From: Legionella birminghamensis
GTDB taxonomy: Bacteria; Pseudomonadota; Gammaproteobacteria; Legionellales; Legionellaceae
Reading direction: 5' to 3'
DNA length: 64,000 nucleotides
Assembly (NCBI RefSeq): GCF_900452515.1
Contig: NZ_UGNW01000001.1
Coordinates: 1,054,001-1,118,000 of the forward strand
Program-made: the position numbers and the translations under genes
Shown: piece after piece, positions 1 through 9,587 of the stretch
How positions within the stretch are numbered: position 1 is the first letter of the stretch
Layout of the letters: each line of letters opens with the position of its first letter
Notes under the pieces: model-generated
The model's database searches: none
Told to the model about the DNA's origin: nothing
Seen by the model: only the letters and a program-made list of their open reading frames with translations

Positions 1-1965
1 CATCCCTTACCGCAACCCTCCGTGGATACGGGTATGGGATTAGAGCGAATTGCGGCAGTGGTGCAGGGAGTCCATAATAATTATGACATTGACAGTTTTC
101 AGTTGCTCATCCGCTCCATTCTGGAAATGACCTCCGGTATTGATCCCGAACATCCTTCCCTGCGCGTAATTGCTGATCATATCCGGGCCTGTGCTTTCCT
201 GATTGCTGACGGCGTGTCGCCCAGCAATGAAGGGCGCGGCTATGTCTTAAGGCGTATCATTCGCCGGGCAGTCCGTCATGGCAACAAGCTTAACCTGCCA
301 TCCCCTTTCTTCAATAAGCTGGTAGAGCCTCTGGGAAATGTGATGGGAGATGCCTATCCGGAGCTTTTGGAAGCAAGATTACAGATTGAGCGAATCCTGC
401 TTCAGGAAGAAAATCAGTTTAGCCGTACCCTGGAGCAGGGCCTGAGGCTTTTACAGGAACAAATTCAGGCTTTAAAATCCGATAGCATTCCAGGCGAAGT
501 CGTTTTCAAACTATATGATACTTATGGATTTCCTCTCGATTTAACCCAGGATATTGCCCGCGAGCAGAATTTACAGGTTGATATTGACGGTTTTAATCAA
601 TGCATGCAGCAGCAGCGGGAGCTTTCGCAATCCGCCAGCCAATTCTCTGCTGACTATTCTTCCACTTGCCAGATTGAGGAATCCAGCCATTTCCATGGTT
701 ATAGCATGGAAAGTATGTCCAGCCCTATTACTGTCCTGTTAATGGATAATAAGCGGGTAAATGTATTGGCGAGCGGTGAAAAAGGCGCCATTATCCTTGA
801 ACACACTCCTTTTTACGCAGAAAGCGGCGGGCAGGTTGGTGATAAAGGGCAGATAATTACCGACCATGGCGTCTTTCAGGTTGAGAATACCCAGCGTGTC
901 GGCCAGGCAATTGTCCATTATGGTGAAGTGCTGGAAGGTGAAATGAAGCTCGGGCAAACAGCGAACGCGCAAATCGATGCAGATCGGCGGGCTGCCATTC
1001 GGCTTAATCATACGGCGACCCATTTGCTGCATGCCGCATTGAAACAGATTATTGGTTCCCATGTGCAGCAAAAAGGTTCCCTGGTTGATGCGGAGCGCGC
1101 ACGTTTTGATTTCTCTCACTTTGAAGCATTGAGCCAGGAGCAACTGCAAGCACTGGAGCGACTGGTGAATGAGCAGATAAGAGAAAACGAAGAAGTGCTA
1201 ACGCAGGTAATGAGCCTGGAAGAAGCTAAGAAAAGCGGGGCGGTTGCATTATTTGGTGAAAAATATAGCGATGAAGTGCGGGTATTGTCTGTAGGTGATT
1301 TTTCGATGGAACTCTGCGGGGGAACACATGCAGGGCGTACCGGCGATATTGGTTTGTTTAAAATAGTTGCCGAGTATGGTATTGCCAGCGGCGTGCGGCG
1401 TATTGAAATGGTCACCGGTGCCCATGCCCTGGATTGGGTTAACCAGCAACTTGGTCTATTGGACGATATTGCTGGTAAATTAAAGACCAGCCCAGGCACA
1501 GCCAATGAAAAATTAAGCCAGCTTATGGCTGATTATAAACAGCAGGAAAAAGAATTAAGCCGTATGCAGGCAAAGCTGGCGGCAAAATCAGGAGGCGACT
1601 TGCAAAAGGAAATGCAAATTATTGCGGATGCTGCTGTTCTGGTGAAGCAATTGGAGGGTGCCGATAATCAGGCAATGAGAACCACACTGGATCAGCTAAA
1701 GTCGACCAATGAGCGTGCTATTATCGTGCTGTATACCATTGATAGCGGCAAAATAAATGTCATTGCCGGCATCACCAAATCCCTGGTCGGCCAGGCGCCT
1801 TCTGCTGCTTCCCTGGTAAAACTGCTCTGCGGCAAGGGTGGCGGACGTGAAGATATGGCGCAGGGCGGCGGACCATGCCCTGATGATTTGGACAGCCGTT
1901 TGGCAGAGCTGGCAATGCTGCTGCAGGATTGGGGAAAATCGAGGGTAACTGACCGAAACCCCTAG
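1..1965 (+). CDS. alaS: Alanyl-tRNA synthetase, 5'-truncated by the window edge
   Basis: AlaRS charges tRNA-Ala in the cytoplasm. The frame is open from base 1, and the first codons already read HPLPQPSVDTGMGLERIAAV, the class II motif-3 region, so roughly 230 to 240 N-terminal residues (most of the aminoacylation core) lie outside the window. Visible parts are the rest of the tRNA-recognition domain, the editing domain with the zinc-type motif HTATHLL (codons near 1010-1030) and its partner CGGTH (near 1316-1330), and the C-terminal DHHA1-type domain rich in Gly-Gly (GKGGGREDMAQGGG) near the end. The stop is at 1963-1965. The GTG at 22 is internal, not the true start. The identity is secure; only the length is incomplete. 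Confidence 0.97.
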   Translation, partial: HPLPQPSVDTGMGLERIAAVVQGVHNNYDIDSFQLLIRSILEMTSGIDPEHPSLRVIADHIRACAFLIADGVSPSNEGRGYVLRRIIRRAVRHGNKLNLPSPFFNKLVEPLGNVMGDAYPELLEARLQIERILLQEENQFSRTLEQGLRLLQEQIQALKSDSIPGEVVFKLYDTYGFPLDLTQDIAREQNLQVDIDGFNQCMQQQRELSQSASQFSADYSSTCQIEESSHFHGYSMESMSSPITVLLMDNKRVNVLASGEKGAIILEHTPFYAESGGQVGDKGQIITDHGVFQVENTQRVGQAIVHYGEVLEGEMKLGQTANAQIDADRRAAIRLNHTATHLLHAALKQIIGSHVQQKGSLVDAERARFDFSHFEALSQEQLQALERLVNEQIRENEEVLTQVMSLEEAKKSGAVALFGEKYSDEVRVLSVGDFSMELCGGTHAGRTGDIGLFKIVAEYGIASGVRRIEMVTGAHALDWVNQQLGLLDDIAGKLKTSPGTANEKLSQLMADYKQQEKELSRMQAKLAAKSGGDLQKEMQIIADAAVLVKQLEGADNQAMRTTLDQLKSTNERAIIVLYTIDSGKINVIAGITKSLVGQAPSAASLVKLLCGKGGGREDMAQGGGPCPDDLDSRLAELAMLLQDWGKSRVTDRNP

Positions 1966-1972
1966 TGGAAGT

Positions 1973-2074
1973 ATAGCCTTGATGTGCTCCAGTTCTGAGA
2001 GATCCTTCGCAAATTTGCTTTCGAACGGATTGAGAAGTTTGTGAGGAACTCAGGCGCCAGTTCATCAAGGCTAT
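1973..2074. repeat. Inverted repeat between alaS and mscL
   Basis: A perfect 12-bp inverted pair, ATAGCCTTGATG at 1973-1984 and CATCAAGGCTAT at 2063-2074, encloses about 78 bases. The enclosed DNA starts GAGAGATCCTTCGCAAATTT; a related string, GAGAGATCCTCGCAAGATTT, recurs at about 24486-24505 in the pyrB-comM gap. This looks like a short palindromic extragenic element and could fold in the alaS 3' UTR. There is no T-run, so a standard intrinsic terminator is not supported. Confidence 0.55.
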
Positions 2075-2093
2075 GGAATAATGGACTAACAAG

Positions 2094-2477
2094 ATGAGCT
2101 TTTTAAGTGAATTCAAGCAATTTGCCATGCGTGGCAATGTGGTTGACCTCGCAGTGGCAGTTATTGTTGGAGCTGCTTTCAGCAAGATTGTTTCTTCGCT
2201 GGTGGATGGTATTGTCATGCCTTTGATTGGCTTGCTCCTCGGGGGGGTTAATATCGCTGGCAAATCATTGAAAATTGGTGCTGCTGTAGTGAAATGGGGC
2301 GCCTTTTTACAAACTATCATTGATTTTACTATCATCGCCTTTGCCATTTTTGTAGCAGTCAAATTCATTAATCTGCTGCAGCAAAAAAAAGACGCTGAAC
2401 CGGAAAAAACCAGCAAGGAAGAAATACTATTAACAGAAATAAGAGATCTGCTGCAAAAGAACCTTAATCAAAAATAA
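2094..2477 (+). CDS. mscL: Large-conductance mechanosensitive channel MscL
   Basis: MscL is a homopentameric inner-membrane channel that opens under membrane tension to release solutes during hypo-osmotic shock. The 127-residue length is typical. The N-terminal amphipathic helix [20 protein letters not shown] is followed by TM1 (about residues 15-40, with the pore glycine/alanine stretch AVIVGAAF), a periplasmic loop with [16 protein letters not shown]2 (about 68-92) and a charged C-terminal helical bundle ending [14 protein letters not shown]. It stands alone after the alaS inverted repeat. The ATG at 2094 matches the family's conserved N terminus. Confidence 0.97.
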   Translation: MSFLSEFKQFAMRGNVVDLAVAVIVGAAFSKIVSSLVDGIVMPLIGLLLGGVNIAGKSLKIGAAVVKWGAFLQTIIDFTIIAFAIFVAVKFINLLQQKKDAEPEKTSKEEILLTEIRDLLQKNLNQK

Positions 2478-2543
2478 GATCGCAGCTAAGCAGGCAGCAA
2501 TTTCTGCTAAGCTAATTAGTATCTGGTTAATTGGATCACCCTT

Positions 2544-3107
2544 ATGGAATACCGCAAACCTGAAGAATCTGATTTTGCGAAAATGGTTGATTTACAGAAC
2601 GAAAATTTGGCTGTTAATCTGGCGAGCGACCTGGGCGATGGATTTTTGTCAGCCGGGTTTACTGCCGAACAGTTAAAGGCAATGGACGCAGATCTGGGCA
2701 TTACAGTCGGCGTTGAGGGCGATGAGCTCTGTGCCTATCAATGCACAAGCACCCTGGGCTACAATAAAAATGTCCCTTTGGTTCAGGCAATGATTGATCA
2801 ATTCAAGCACCTGAATTACCAGGGGAAAGCGCTTTCACACTATCACAGCTGCGTTTACGGGCCTGTCTGTATTGCCAGAACACACCGGGGAAAAAACATT
2901 ATGTCCGGTCTATTTCAACATATGAGCCGATATATTATTGAGAAACACCCTGAAATTGAACTATTGACGGTGTTGGTTTCCAAAGCAAATCCCCGCTCGG
3001 TTAATGCACATATCAAATTGGGAATGGAAGTCATAGGTGATTTCCTGTTTAATGGTACCGAGTTTGTTATCCTGGTTTTTCCGCTGTATTCAATACGGAA
3101 TGGTTAA
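2544..3107 (+). CDS. GNAT-family N-acetyltransferase
   Basis: This 187-residue protein has the GNAT fold: MEYRKPEESDFAKMVDLQNENL at the N terminus, an acetyl-CoA binding segment ARTHRGKNIMSGLFQHMSRY (about residues 112-131, fitting R/QxxGxG/A-type motif A), and a C-terminal VSKANPRSVNAHIKLGMEVIG, the classic motif-B pattern of N-acetyltransferases. The acceptor substrate cannot be read from sequence. It is monocistronic, followed by a strong GC-rich palindrome at 3147-3181. The start ATG at 2544 is the first in frame and fits the family. Confidence 0.85.
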   Translation: MEYRKPEESDFAKMVDLQNENLAVNLASDLGDGFLSAGFTAEQLKAMDADLGITVGVEGDELCAYQCTSTLGYNKNVPLVQAMIDQFKHLNYQGKALSHYHSCVYGPVCIARTHRGKNIMSGLFQHMSRYIIEKHPEIELLTVLVSKANPRSVNAHIKLGMEVIGDFLFNGTEFVILVFPLYSIRNG

Positions 3108-3146
3108 GAATCAGGTAATCTCTTGAATGCCGGCGGTGCTTCTTAT

Positions 3147-3206
3147 TCGAATCCCCGCGGCATTTGACCGCGGGGATTCGACTGCATTTTGTGTAGATAC
3201 CTATAG
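3147..3206. repeat. GAATCCCCGCGG palindrome with a CTACACAA-type end
   Basis: TCGAATCCCCGCGG (3147-3160) and CCGCGGGGATTCGA (3168-3181) form a perfect 14-bp stem with a 7-base loop. Just downstream, TTGTGTAGATACCTAT (3189-3204) matches the outer end of the MITE-like element at 54503-54728. It is probably a decayed or minimal copy of that element family. The hairpin could also end transcription of the upstream acetyltransferase, although no T-run follows. Confidence 0.75.
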
Positions 3207-3294
3207 GATACCCTAAAATATATTTCCCCATCCAAAATTTTATTCCCGGATTTGAGCTATATTAAAATTAACAAAGGACTGAGTTGAAAATGCC

Positions 3295-3981
3295 ATGCCT
3301 TCTATAATGTCAATATCAAAGCTTATAAAAAGCTCTGACGAAATGAGTCCTGTACCTGATTCCTACCCCAAAAAATTGGCAATGGCAGCTATTGATCATC
3401 TGAAAACCCTGCCCTCTCCTGGAAGTAAAAAGGAAAAAGAGAGTATAAAAATAGTAGAAGATATTCTAAACGGGGACGATTCCACTCTGGAAAAGATAAA
3501 AAAGGCTTACAATGCCATGAAAAAGAATGGTGCCTGTAACAGCAAACATCAGGCGCTTGCAGCGTTTCAGTTTATTCTAAGCACATTAATCGAAAAACGA
3601 ATTGCAAACCCGGATAATGTCATGCCTTTGGAATTGCTTTCCCTTCGCGATCATTTTATTGTGCAACTTGACAATAGTGTTATTTGCGATCCAAAACTGC
3701 AAGCCTGCTACCTGGTAAGTGATTTAAAAACTCTGATCTCAAAAGATCATACCGAGGGCTGGGGATTGTTTTCCGACCCGAGTACCTATTTTAAAATAGA
3801 TAACCATTGGTTTTGCTCTTCCTGTTTTAATACCAATAATAAAGCCAGCCGTGATGAAGCCTCCATGAGAAGTACTTACAAATTATTTGCCCCTGTCTAC
3901 CATGATTCCCCCTTGGCCGCCAGGAGAGAGGCAGCACCAGAGGCAGAAGAAACGCCTGATATATCTCCGGCCAAGCGTTAA
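3295..3981 (+). CDS. Hypothetical protein, possible Dot/Icm effector
   Basis: I do not recognise this 228-residue protein. It is hydrophilic, has no signal peptide or membrane segment, and looks mostly helical in the first 110 residues (Lys/Glu-rich). A Cys-containing middle part follows (CDPKLQACYLVSDLKTLISKD, then WFCSSCF near residue 173). The C terminus EAAPEAEETPDISPAKR is Glu-rich, small and polar, which resembles the E-block signal known from many Dot/Icm substrates. An ATG at 3290 is out of frame; the chosen ATG at 3295 has GAG eleven bases upstream, and an in-frame ATG four codons later is an alternative. Effector status is inference from the C terminus and orphan nature only. Confidence 0.6.
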   Translation: MPSIMSISKLIKSSDEMSPVPDSYPKKLAMAAIDHLKTLPSPGSKKEKESIKIVEDILNGDDSTLEKIKKAYNAMKKNGACNSKHQALAAFQFILSTLIEKRIANPDNVMPLELLSLRDHFIVQLDNSVICDPKLQACYLVSDLKTLISKDHTEGWGLFSDPSTYFKIDNHWFCSSCFNTNNKASRDEASMRSTYKLFAPVYHDSPLAARREAAPEAEETPDISPAKR

Positions 3982-4028
3982 CAAATCCACTAAATTTCAG
4001 TATATTGTAAGTTTGTCTATTAGGGAAA

Positions 4029-5042
4029 ATGGTTTTGGCACTTCGTGATCGATTGTCGGCATTTCAATATTGGCCTCATGTCATCACGGTTAGCATTATT
4101 GTGCTGGCTGTTGCCGGCTATCGTTATTTTGCCTATTATGATACGCGCTCCAACGATGCCTATGTCTCTGCCAATATTATCAATATGGCGTCCCTGGTTT
4201 CCGGTCCAATCAGCGAGATTTATGTTGTTGAAAATCAGCGCGTAAAGAAAGGCGATAAGTTGATTACCATCGATCCCAGGCCTTATTTATATGCTTTGAA
4301 TAAAGCCAAAGCGCAATACAAGATGGCAAAAATTACCTATGCCAATGAAAAACTGGGGATACAGGTCGCAGAAGAGGAATTGCGCCAGAGCAAATCAATG
4401 CTTGCCTTAAGCCAGGATCATTTACGCCGTTATCAAAAATTACAGCAGCACGGCGATCTGGCAGAAATTCAGTTGATTAATACCGAAGCCAAAATAAGCG
4501 AGCAACAGGCTATAGTGCTGGCCGCTATGCAGAAACTCAGAATTGCACAGCAGAATTTTGATGATAACGCGATTAAGGCTGCTTTAGCGGAGGTCAACAA
4601 AGCCCAGTATTTATATGATCATACAACAGTGGTAGCGCCCACAGACGGTTATATTACCAATTTTAATCTGCGTAAAGGGCAATATATTCGAACAGGGGAG
4701 GGGTTATTCGCTTTGGTAGATACCAGCTACTGGTGGATTGTAACGCGTTATCGTGAAACATCCATCCGTTTAATCAAACCTGGAGATAAGGCAAAAATTT
4801 ATCTTGATATGTATCCCGGTAAAACTTTCCACGGGCATGTAGAGAGCATTGGCTGGGGAATTAACCGGGTACAGGCCGGGCAGGTTGCGCCTTCTACGCT
4901 GGCGTACCTTGAGGCGACCGAAGACTGGATAAAAATAGCGCAGCGTTTTCCTGTGCGTATCGCTATCGATGACATCAGTGAGGAGTACCCCCTGAGAATT
5001 GGTGCGAGTGCGACGACGATTACCTATCCGGTGAAAAAGTGA
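4029..5042 (+). CDS. HlyD/EmrA-type membrane fusion protein (efflux periplasmic adaptor)
   Basis: The 337-residue adaptor has one N-terminal membrane anchor (about residues 16-33, HVITVSIIVLAVAGYRYF), then the lipoyl/barrel-sandwich half-motif (TRSNDAYVSANIINMASLVSGPI), a long coiled-coil hairpin (about 90-190), and the second lipoyl half VVAPTDGYITNFNLRKGQYI followed by a beta-barrel. It overlaps the downstream FUSC gene by four bases (5039-5042), so the two are translationally coupled. The pairing is that of AaeA/AaeB-type aromatic carboxylic acid or fusaric acid efflux pumps. Substrate is unknown. No outer-membrane factor gene is adjacent, so a TolC-like partner elsewhere is inferred. Confidence 0.88.
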   Translation: MVLALRDRLSAFQYWPHVITVSIIVLAVAGYRYFAYYDTRSNDAYVSANIINMASLVSGPISEIYVVENQRVKKGDKLITIDPRPYLYALNKAKAQYKMAKITYANEKLGIQVAEEELRQSKSMLALSQDHLRRYQKLQQHGDLAEIQLINTEAKISEQQAIVLAAMQKLRIAQQNFDDNAIKAALAEVNKAQYLYDHTTVVAPTDGYITNFNLRKGQYIRTGEGLFALVDTSYWWIVTRYRETSIRLIKPGDKAKIYLDMYPGKTFHGHVESIGWGINRVQAGQVAPSTLAYLEATEDWIKIAQRFPVRIAIDDISEEYPLRIGASATTITYPVKK

Positions 5043-7174
5043 GCTGTCCTTTCATTCCCCAGTCTCTGGAAAATCGTGCTGCAATTAGAACAGCCATTTC
5101 AACACTTACTGCCATTCTTATTGCCTTCGCACTCCATCTTGATAAGCCTTACTGGGCCGGCATGACTGTTGTAATTTTAGCCAATATTTACACCGGAAAT
5201 ATTATTGATAAAGCAATTATGCGTATCACCGGGACAATTATAGGCGCCTGGCTGGGTTATTTTTTAGCCGGTTTTATTGCGAACAGTTTTTTTCTCTATT
5301 TATTAGGCGGTTTTTCTCTCATTACGATTGCTGTGTATTACTATAATCTGAGCCGTTATGCCTATGCCTATCTGTTACTGGCAATCAGTGCCTTTATCGT
5401 GATATCTGAACTCGCCTTTTCACCGGGAGAGGCATTTCAGGTGGCGATATGGCGTCCTGCAGAAATTGGCCTTGGCGTCATTGTCTCTGCGATTTCTGCT
5501 TTGTTTCTTTTCCCCAACACCATTCAGGATGCGATGAATAAAAGCACTAACACTGTTTTTATCAGTATTGATAATCTGCTTGCCAAAATTGCATCGGCCC
5601 TGCAGGAACAGAATCTGGAAATGCTGTCCGCAATCCAGAAAGATAACCTGAATGTTAAAAAGAAACTGCGGCAGGGCATTGAAATGCTGGGTTTTATGCG
5701 CCGCGAGATCGGCTTTGAACGGGTTAAGCTGGATCAGTACCGCTTAGTGCTTGAGTCCTTCCAATCCTTTATCCGCATGAATAGTTATTATGTAAGAAAC
5801 AATTTCTTCATGGTAAAGGAAAACAAGGCATTGATTGAGCAATTCGATTTGCAAAGCATTTTTGCCGCAATTCAAAGCGATCTGAATTATATAAAGTCTG
5901 CATTTATGGACGAGCAGAAACCAGAAGGCAATTTGCAAAGCCCGCTGCTGATTGACAATTTCCGGCGAAGGATTAACCAATTAATGTCTGCCCATCCCGG
6001 CCAATATCAAAATATGCTCGCAATTGCCCATTTTTTGAGGCAGTTAAACAGCATGCTGGAAAATATGAATACGGTGTTCGCAGGGAGGGAAAAGCCTGTG
6101 GAAATCCGGCAAAGATTAATTTCACACCAGGAACAGCTGAGAAATGATCCTGATGTGATTCTACATGCTATTAAAGCCGGTTTATCGGCGACTCTCGCGC
6201 TTGTGTTCTGGCTCATCAGCAACTGGCCTGGCGGTTTAAACGGAATTATAAGCAGCATTGTTATTTCCGTGCGAAAGAGCTTGTTTGAGATGAAAAGTGT
6301 TAGCTTGCATCGGATATTGGGCTGTTTGTTAGGCGGAGGGTTAGCATTAGGATCATTAGCGTATTTCGCGTTTAATCTTTATGATTTTATGCTGTTAATC
6401 CTGATTGGTGTATGGGCATTTAGCTATTTTTCCTTTAAGCGGCCTGCCGATGCGTATATCGGTTTACAGGCTAATCTGGCATTGGTTATCACAGTCGCTC
6501 AGGAAGGCGGAGCGCCGACCAGTTTAACGCCTCCTTTGGAGCGTCTGGGGGGAATTTTTATCGGTATTGCTGCCAGTTTTCTGGTCGCTAATGTGCTTTG
6601 GCGGACTGATCTCTGGCATATTCTGCTCAGGCAAATCGCCAAATTGAAGCGCCACTTGATTCATAATTGCAAACAAATGCTGAGGTCTGAATATAAGATG
6701 ACTCGCCCTTTTGATTTGGTTAATCAGTTCTGGTTAACCAGAGGGGCGCTAGAAACCCTGGAGGTTGAAGGTCAGACCAATGAAAAAAAACTGGCTCAGC
6801 TGCAGGCTATTCATGATGAATACGATAAATTAGTGATGATGCAGGCTACTTTGAGTCACATTCAGGAAACAGTAAACCAACAGCAGGCGATTGCTACTGC
6901 CAGTCAATTAAACCTTGATCTGAACCAACTTGCAGAGGCGGTGGGCGGTCTTTATGAAGAAGCAAATATCTCTAAAGTCTCAGAAACACAGGCTGAGTTA
7001 ACATTAGCTATGCATAAAATAGTGGAGCAAGTGGGTGCATTCTCTGCCGATGAATTGGAAAACTGTGAAGTCTACCTACAAGCCCTCTATCAATTAACAG
7101 TAATTAATCTGGACATCTTGAAAATTGCTGAACCTGTGCATTTTGGGAGTATTAAGGGGCTTACCCAGCATTGA
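5039..7174 (+). CDS. FUSC-family inner-membrane transporter (AaeB-like)
   Basis: The 711-residue protein has the duplicated FUSC layout: an N-terminal block of about six hydrophobic helices (residues about 15-165), a large cytoplasmic region (about 170-375), a second membrane block (about 380-520, LSATLALVFWLISNWPGGLNGIISSIV) and a cytoplasmic C-terminal helical tail. Such proteins export aromatic acids, fusaric acid or similar compounds together with an HlyD-type adaptor, here the gene immediately upstream. The GTG start at 5039 overlaps the adaptor stop. I infer proton-driven efflux from the family; the substrate is not predictable. Confidence 0.85.
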   Translation: MSCPFIPQSLENRAAIRTAISTLTAILIAFALHLDKPYWAGMTVVILANIYTGNIIDKAIMRITGTIIGAWLGYFLAGFIANSFFLYLLGGFSLITIAVYYYNLSRYAYAYLLLAISAFIVISELAFSPGEAFQVAIWRPAEIGLGVIVSAISALFLFPNTIQDAMNKSTNTVFISIDNLLAKIASALQEQNLEMLSAIQKDNLNVKKKLRQGIEMLGFMRREIGFERVKLDQYRLVLESFQSFIRMNSYYVRNNFFMVKENKALIEQFDLQSIFAAIQSDLNYIKSAFMDEQKPEGNLQSPLLIDNFRRRINQLMSAHPGQYQNMLAIAHFLRQLNSMLENMNTVFAGREKPVEIRQRLISHQEQLRNDPDVILHAIKAGLSATLALVFWLISNWPGGLNGIISSIVISVRKSLFEMKSVSLHRILGCLLGGGLALGSLAYFAFNLYDFMLLILIGVWAFSYFSFKRPADAYIGLQANLALVITVAQEGGAPTSLTPPLERLGGIFIGIAASFLVANVLWRTDLWHILLRQIAKLKRHLIHNCKQMLRSEYKMTRPFDLVNQFWLTRGALETLEVEGQTNEKKLAQLQAIHDEYDKLVMMQATLSHIQETVNQQQAIATASQLNLDLNQLAEAVGGLYEEANISKVSETQAELTLAMHKIVEQVGAFSADELENCEVYLQALYQLTVINLDILKIAEPVHFGSIKGLTQH

Positions 7175-7247
7175 GAAACTTCCAGCATTGACTATTAAGT
7201 ATTAGAAAAATACAATTAATTCCCAATCCGCATCTTAAGTGAGCAGC

Positions 7248-8669
7248 ATGATAGATTTAAATCAATTATTTAACGATCTCTTAAACAAATACCCTGAGTT
7301 AAAAGCTTACCTGGATAGTGAACCACCAAATACAAGGTTGATCAGTAGGGATCTATCAAAATCTTATAAGCTCAATGACGAAGCGTTTACCCTTGTTGAT
7401 GTATGTGTTATTGGTGGAAAAGAGAAGCATCTTGAAGCCTTGAAACCTGGGCCAAGGGATATGAAAGAGACATCTTATAGCGCCATTCGTTGGGTTGCTC
7501 AAACGGGTAATATGGCGATTCTTGAGCAGCTCGAAAATGCTTTAATAGCTGAAACCAAGAATTACACAAAGCCTGCCTTGCAGGAGAGAATGTTTATGCC
7601 TTTCATATTGGCAGCGGAAAATGATCATATGGAAATGATTAAACGCTTTGAAAGATGGTTAGAAAAAGAAATGAATGTTGCCTTAAGGGCGAATGAGTAT
7701 TTCGTGATCCGCAGACTCGCTTATGCAGTCAAAATAGATTTTATCAGGCATTTTGAAACCCACTTGACGGATGCGCAAAAGAAGGAACTCGTTCGTGTTC
7801 GTGACTATGATATTTTAAGAAATGCCGTCCATAAATCGAATCTGGAAATATTTAAGCATTTCGAAGCCTATGCCTCAATTGCAGATATGAAGGATTTCTG
7901 TTTTGGAAGGACGGTTTACCATAGCATGATCGTTGAGGCGGCACTGAACGGCAAAAGCAACCCTGCTTTGCTTTATCATTTATTAGCATTTTTAGCCGTG
8001 ATGATTGATAAAGAAAACGATGTGCTACAATTCGACGGTGAACGTTATTCCCCGTTTGTTATCCAGCAATTGACTCTTATTCACGAGCGTAGGGCAGCCC
8101 TTAAGGCCAAGCATCCAGATGAGACCTTTGAACTGTCAGACAAAGAAGCGAAAACGGCCTTTTATACATTGCGCGCTTTAATCCGCTATGGGATTAAAAG
8201 CGAAAATGCTGGAGCCGAAGACAGCCTGAATTATGTTCATGTTTTATTAGGCCTTCTCAGGAATATCCCGGTAGTAAAGGAGGAGGAACGCATCCTTATG
8301 CAGGCGCAGTCAGAATTATTGAGCCTGGTTAAAAGGGTATGCGATAGTATCAATCCATTGCCGGAAGCAATAAAAGGGGTTAAAACGATCCTTGATGAAA
8401 AAGGTTCTGATCCTGAAGCTTGTGTTATGGCTATTCGGGAATACTGTCAAAAAGAGAATGGCCAGCTTTCACGCATGAGCCCTCAGATGTTCTCGCCCTC
8501 GCAAAAAGAAATTAAACAATTTTGTACTATTCTGGCATTTATTAACGATGAGAAGATAATGGCGAGTGTAGATGCTCTCCGTGAATTGATTGAGAAAAGA
8601 ATGTCTAATGCCGCCTCAGTCGAGAGCAGTACGCCTGAGATTTTGACTCCCGGCTTATCGGGTATTTAA
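7248..8669 (+). CDS. Hypothetical 473-residue ankyrin-like protein, possible effector
   Basis: I do not recognise this protein by name. The first half has repeating helix pairs spaced like degenerate ankyrin repeats: AIRWVAQTGNMAILEQLENAL, FILAAENDHMEMIKRFERWL, and further copies near FVIRRLAYAVKIDFIRHFETHL and LRNAVHKSNLEIFKHFEAYA (about residues 80-210). The second half is helical without clear motif. No signal peptide or TM segment is present. The C terminus carries a short Ser/Glu/Pro tail (SVESSTPEILTPGLSGI). I chose ATG 7248, which has AAGTGAG just upstream, over the in-frame GTG at 7239, which has no ribosome site. Eukaryotic-like repeats plus orphan status suggest, but do not prove, Dot/Icm translocation. 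Confidence 0.65.
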   Translation: MIDLNQLFNDLLNKYPELKAYLDSEPPNTRLISRDLSKSYKLNDEAFTLVDVCVIGGKEKHLEALKPGPRDMKETSYSAIRWVAQTGNMAILEQLENALIAETKNYTKPALQERMFMPFILAAENDHMEMIKRFERWLEKEMNVALRANEYFVIRRLAYAVKIDFIRHFETHLTDAQKKELVRVRDYDILRNAVHKSNLEIFKHFEAYASIADMKDFCFGRTVYHSMIVEAALNGKSNPALLYHLLAFLAVMIDKENDVLQFDGERYSPFVIQQLTLIHERRAALKAKHPDETFELSDKEAKTAFYTLRALIRYGIKSENAGAEDSLNYVHVLLGLLRNIPVVKEEERILMQAQSELLSLVKRVCDSINPLPEAIKGVKTILDEKGSDPEACVMAIREYCQKENGQLSRMSPQMFSPSQKEIKQFCTILAFINDEKIMASVDALRELIEKRMSNAASVESSTPEILTPGLSGI

Positions 8670-8714
8670 TTAGGCCTCTTAACCTATGGCCAAGGCGCAT
8701 GGACTTATCCTACT

Positions 8715-8735
8715 TACTGCGGCATGTCCGCAGTA
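8715..8735. other. Small hairpin in the 8670-8870 gap
   Basis: TACTGCGG (8715-8722) and CCGCAGTA (8728-8735) form a perfect 8-bp stem with a CATGT loop, 46 bases after the preceding stop. No T-run follows, so a Rho-independent terminator is only possible. The rest of this 200-base gap shows nothing I can name. Confidence 0.4.
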
Positions 8736-8870
8736 TCCAGAAATGGTTTGAGTAACCTTGGATATCCATAACAGGCCGCGGTAGGCAGGATTTCTGTAAG
8801 CAAGTATTGGTCAATGCAGAGACAGCATATTTTTGCCATAATTTATAAGGATCCCTAATTTTAGGCTGCT

Positions 8871-9587
8871 ATGGATAAGCAAAATGGCTACTACATTGGT
8901 ACCTCAGGCTGGAGTTATGAAGGCTGGATCGGAAATTTTTACCCCGAGAAAATAAAATCTCCAGAGGTTTTGCCCTGTTATACACAGACCTTCGATTCGG
9001 TCGAGCTAAATAACAGCTTTTACCAGCTTCCAAAAGAAAAAAACATAAAAAAATGGCTTGAGCAAACTCCACCTGAATTTGTTTTTTCCTGTAAAGCCAA
9101 CCGCTATATAACCCATATGAAAAAACTGGAGGATGTCGAGGAAAGTGTCGATAAATTAATAACTGCTTTTCGTTATTTCGAAGATAAACTGGGCGCAATA
9201 CTTTTTCAATTTCCCCCTTATTGGCATATTGATATAGCACGTCTTAAAAAATTCATTGATTATCTGCCTAAGGATTTACGCTATACCTTTGAGTTTCGTT
9301 CAAAAAGCTGGTTTTGTGAGGCGCTTTATTTCTATGATTTTAAACAGTATCAGACGCCCTTGGTGGTAACAGCGGATTTCATTTATATTCGTATGCATGG
9401 ACCTGAGGCAGTCGCTTATTCCGGTTCTTATTCAGAGGAAAAATTACAGGAATGCGCTCGAAAAATACTCGAGTGGCAAAAAGAAAAAAAGCCAGTTTAT
9501 TGTTATTTTGATAATGATGAAAAAGCTTGTGCCCCCAAAGACGCTAAACGATTGCGAGAGATTTTAAGGAAACAAAAAAAGTCGTAG
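8871..9587 (+). CDS. DUF72 (YecE-like) family protein
   Basis: The 238-residue protein has the DUF72 signatures: GTSGWSYEGWIGNFYPEKI near residue 10, VELNNSFYQLP (about 43-53), FVFSCKANRYITHMKKL, GAILFQFPPYW, YTFEFRSKSW, YIRMHGPEAVAYSGSYSEEKL and the terminal CYFDNDEKACAPKDAKRL. DUF72 proteins adopt a TIM-barrel fold; the biochemical role is not established. The ATG at 8871 fits the family start. The stop TAG (9585-9587) lies inside a GTAGGCTGGGC repeat element, which therefore abuts or supplies the 3' end of the gene. Confidence 0.88.
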   Translation: MDKQNGYYIGTSGWSYEGWIGNFYPEKIKSPEVLPCYTQTFDSVELNNSFYQLPKEKNIKKWLEQTPPEFVFSCKANRYITHMKKLEDVEESVDKLITAFRYFEDKLGAILFQFPPYWHIDIARLKKFIDYLPKDLRYTFEFRSKSWFCEALYFYDFKQYQTPLVVTADFIYIRMHGPEAVAYSGSYSEEKLQECARKILEWQKEKKPVYCYFDNDEKACAPKDAKRLREILRKQKKS

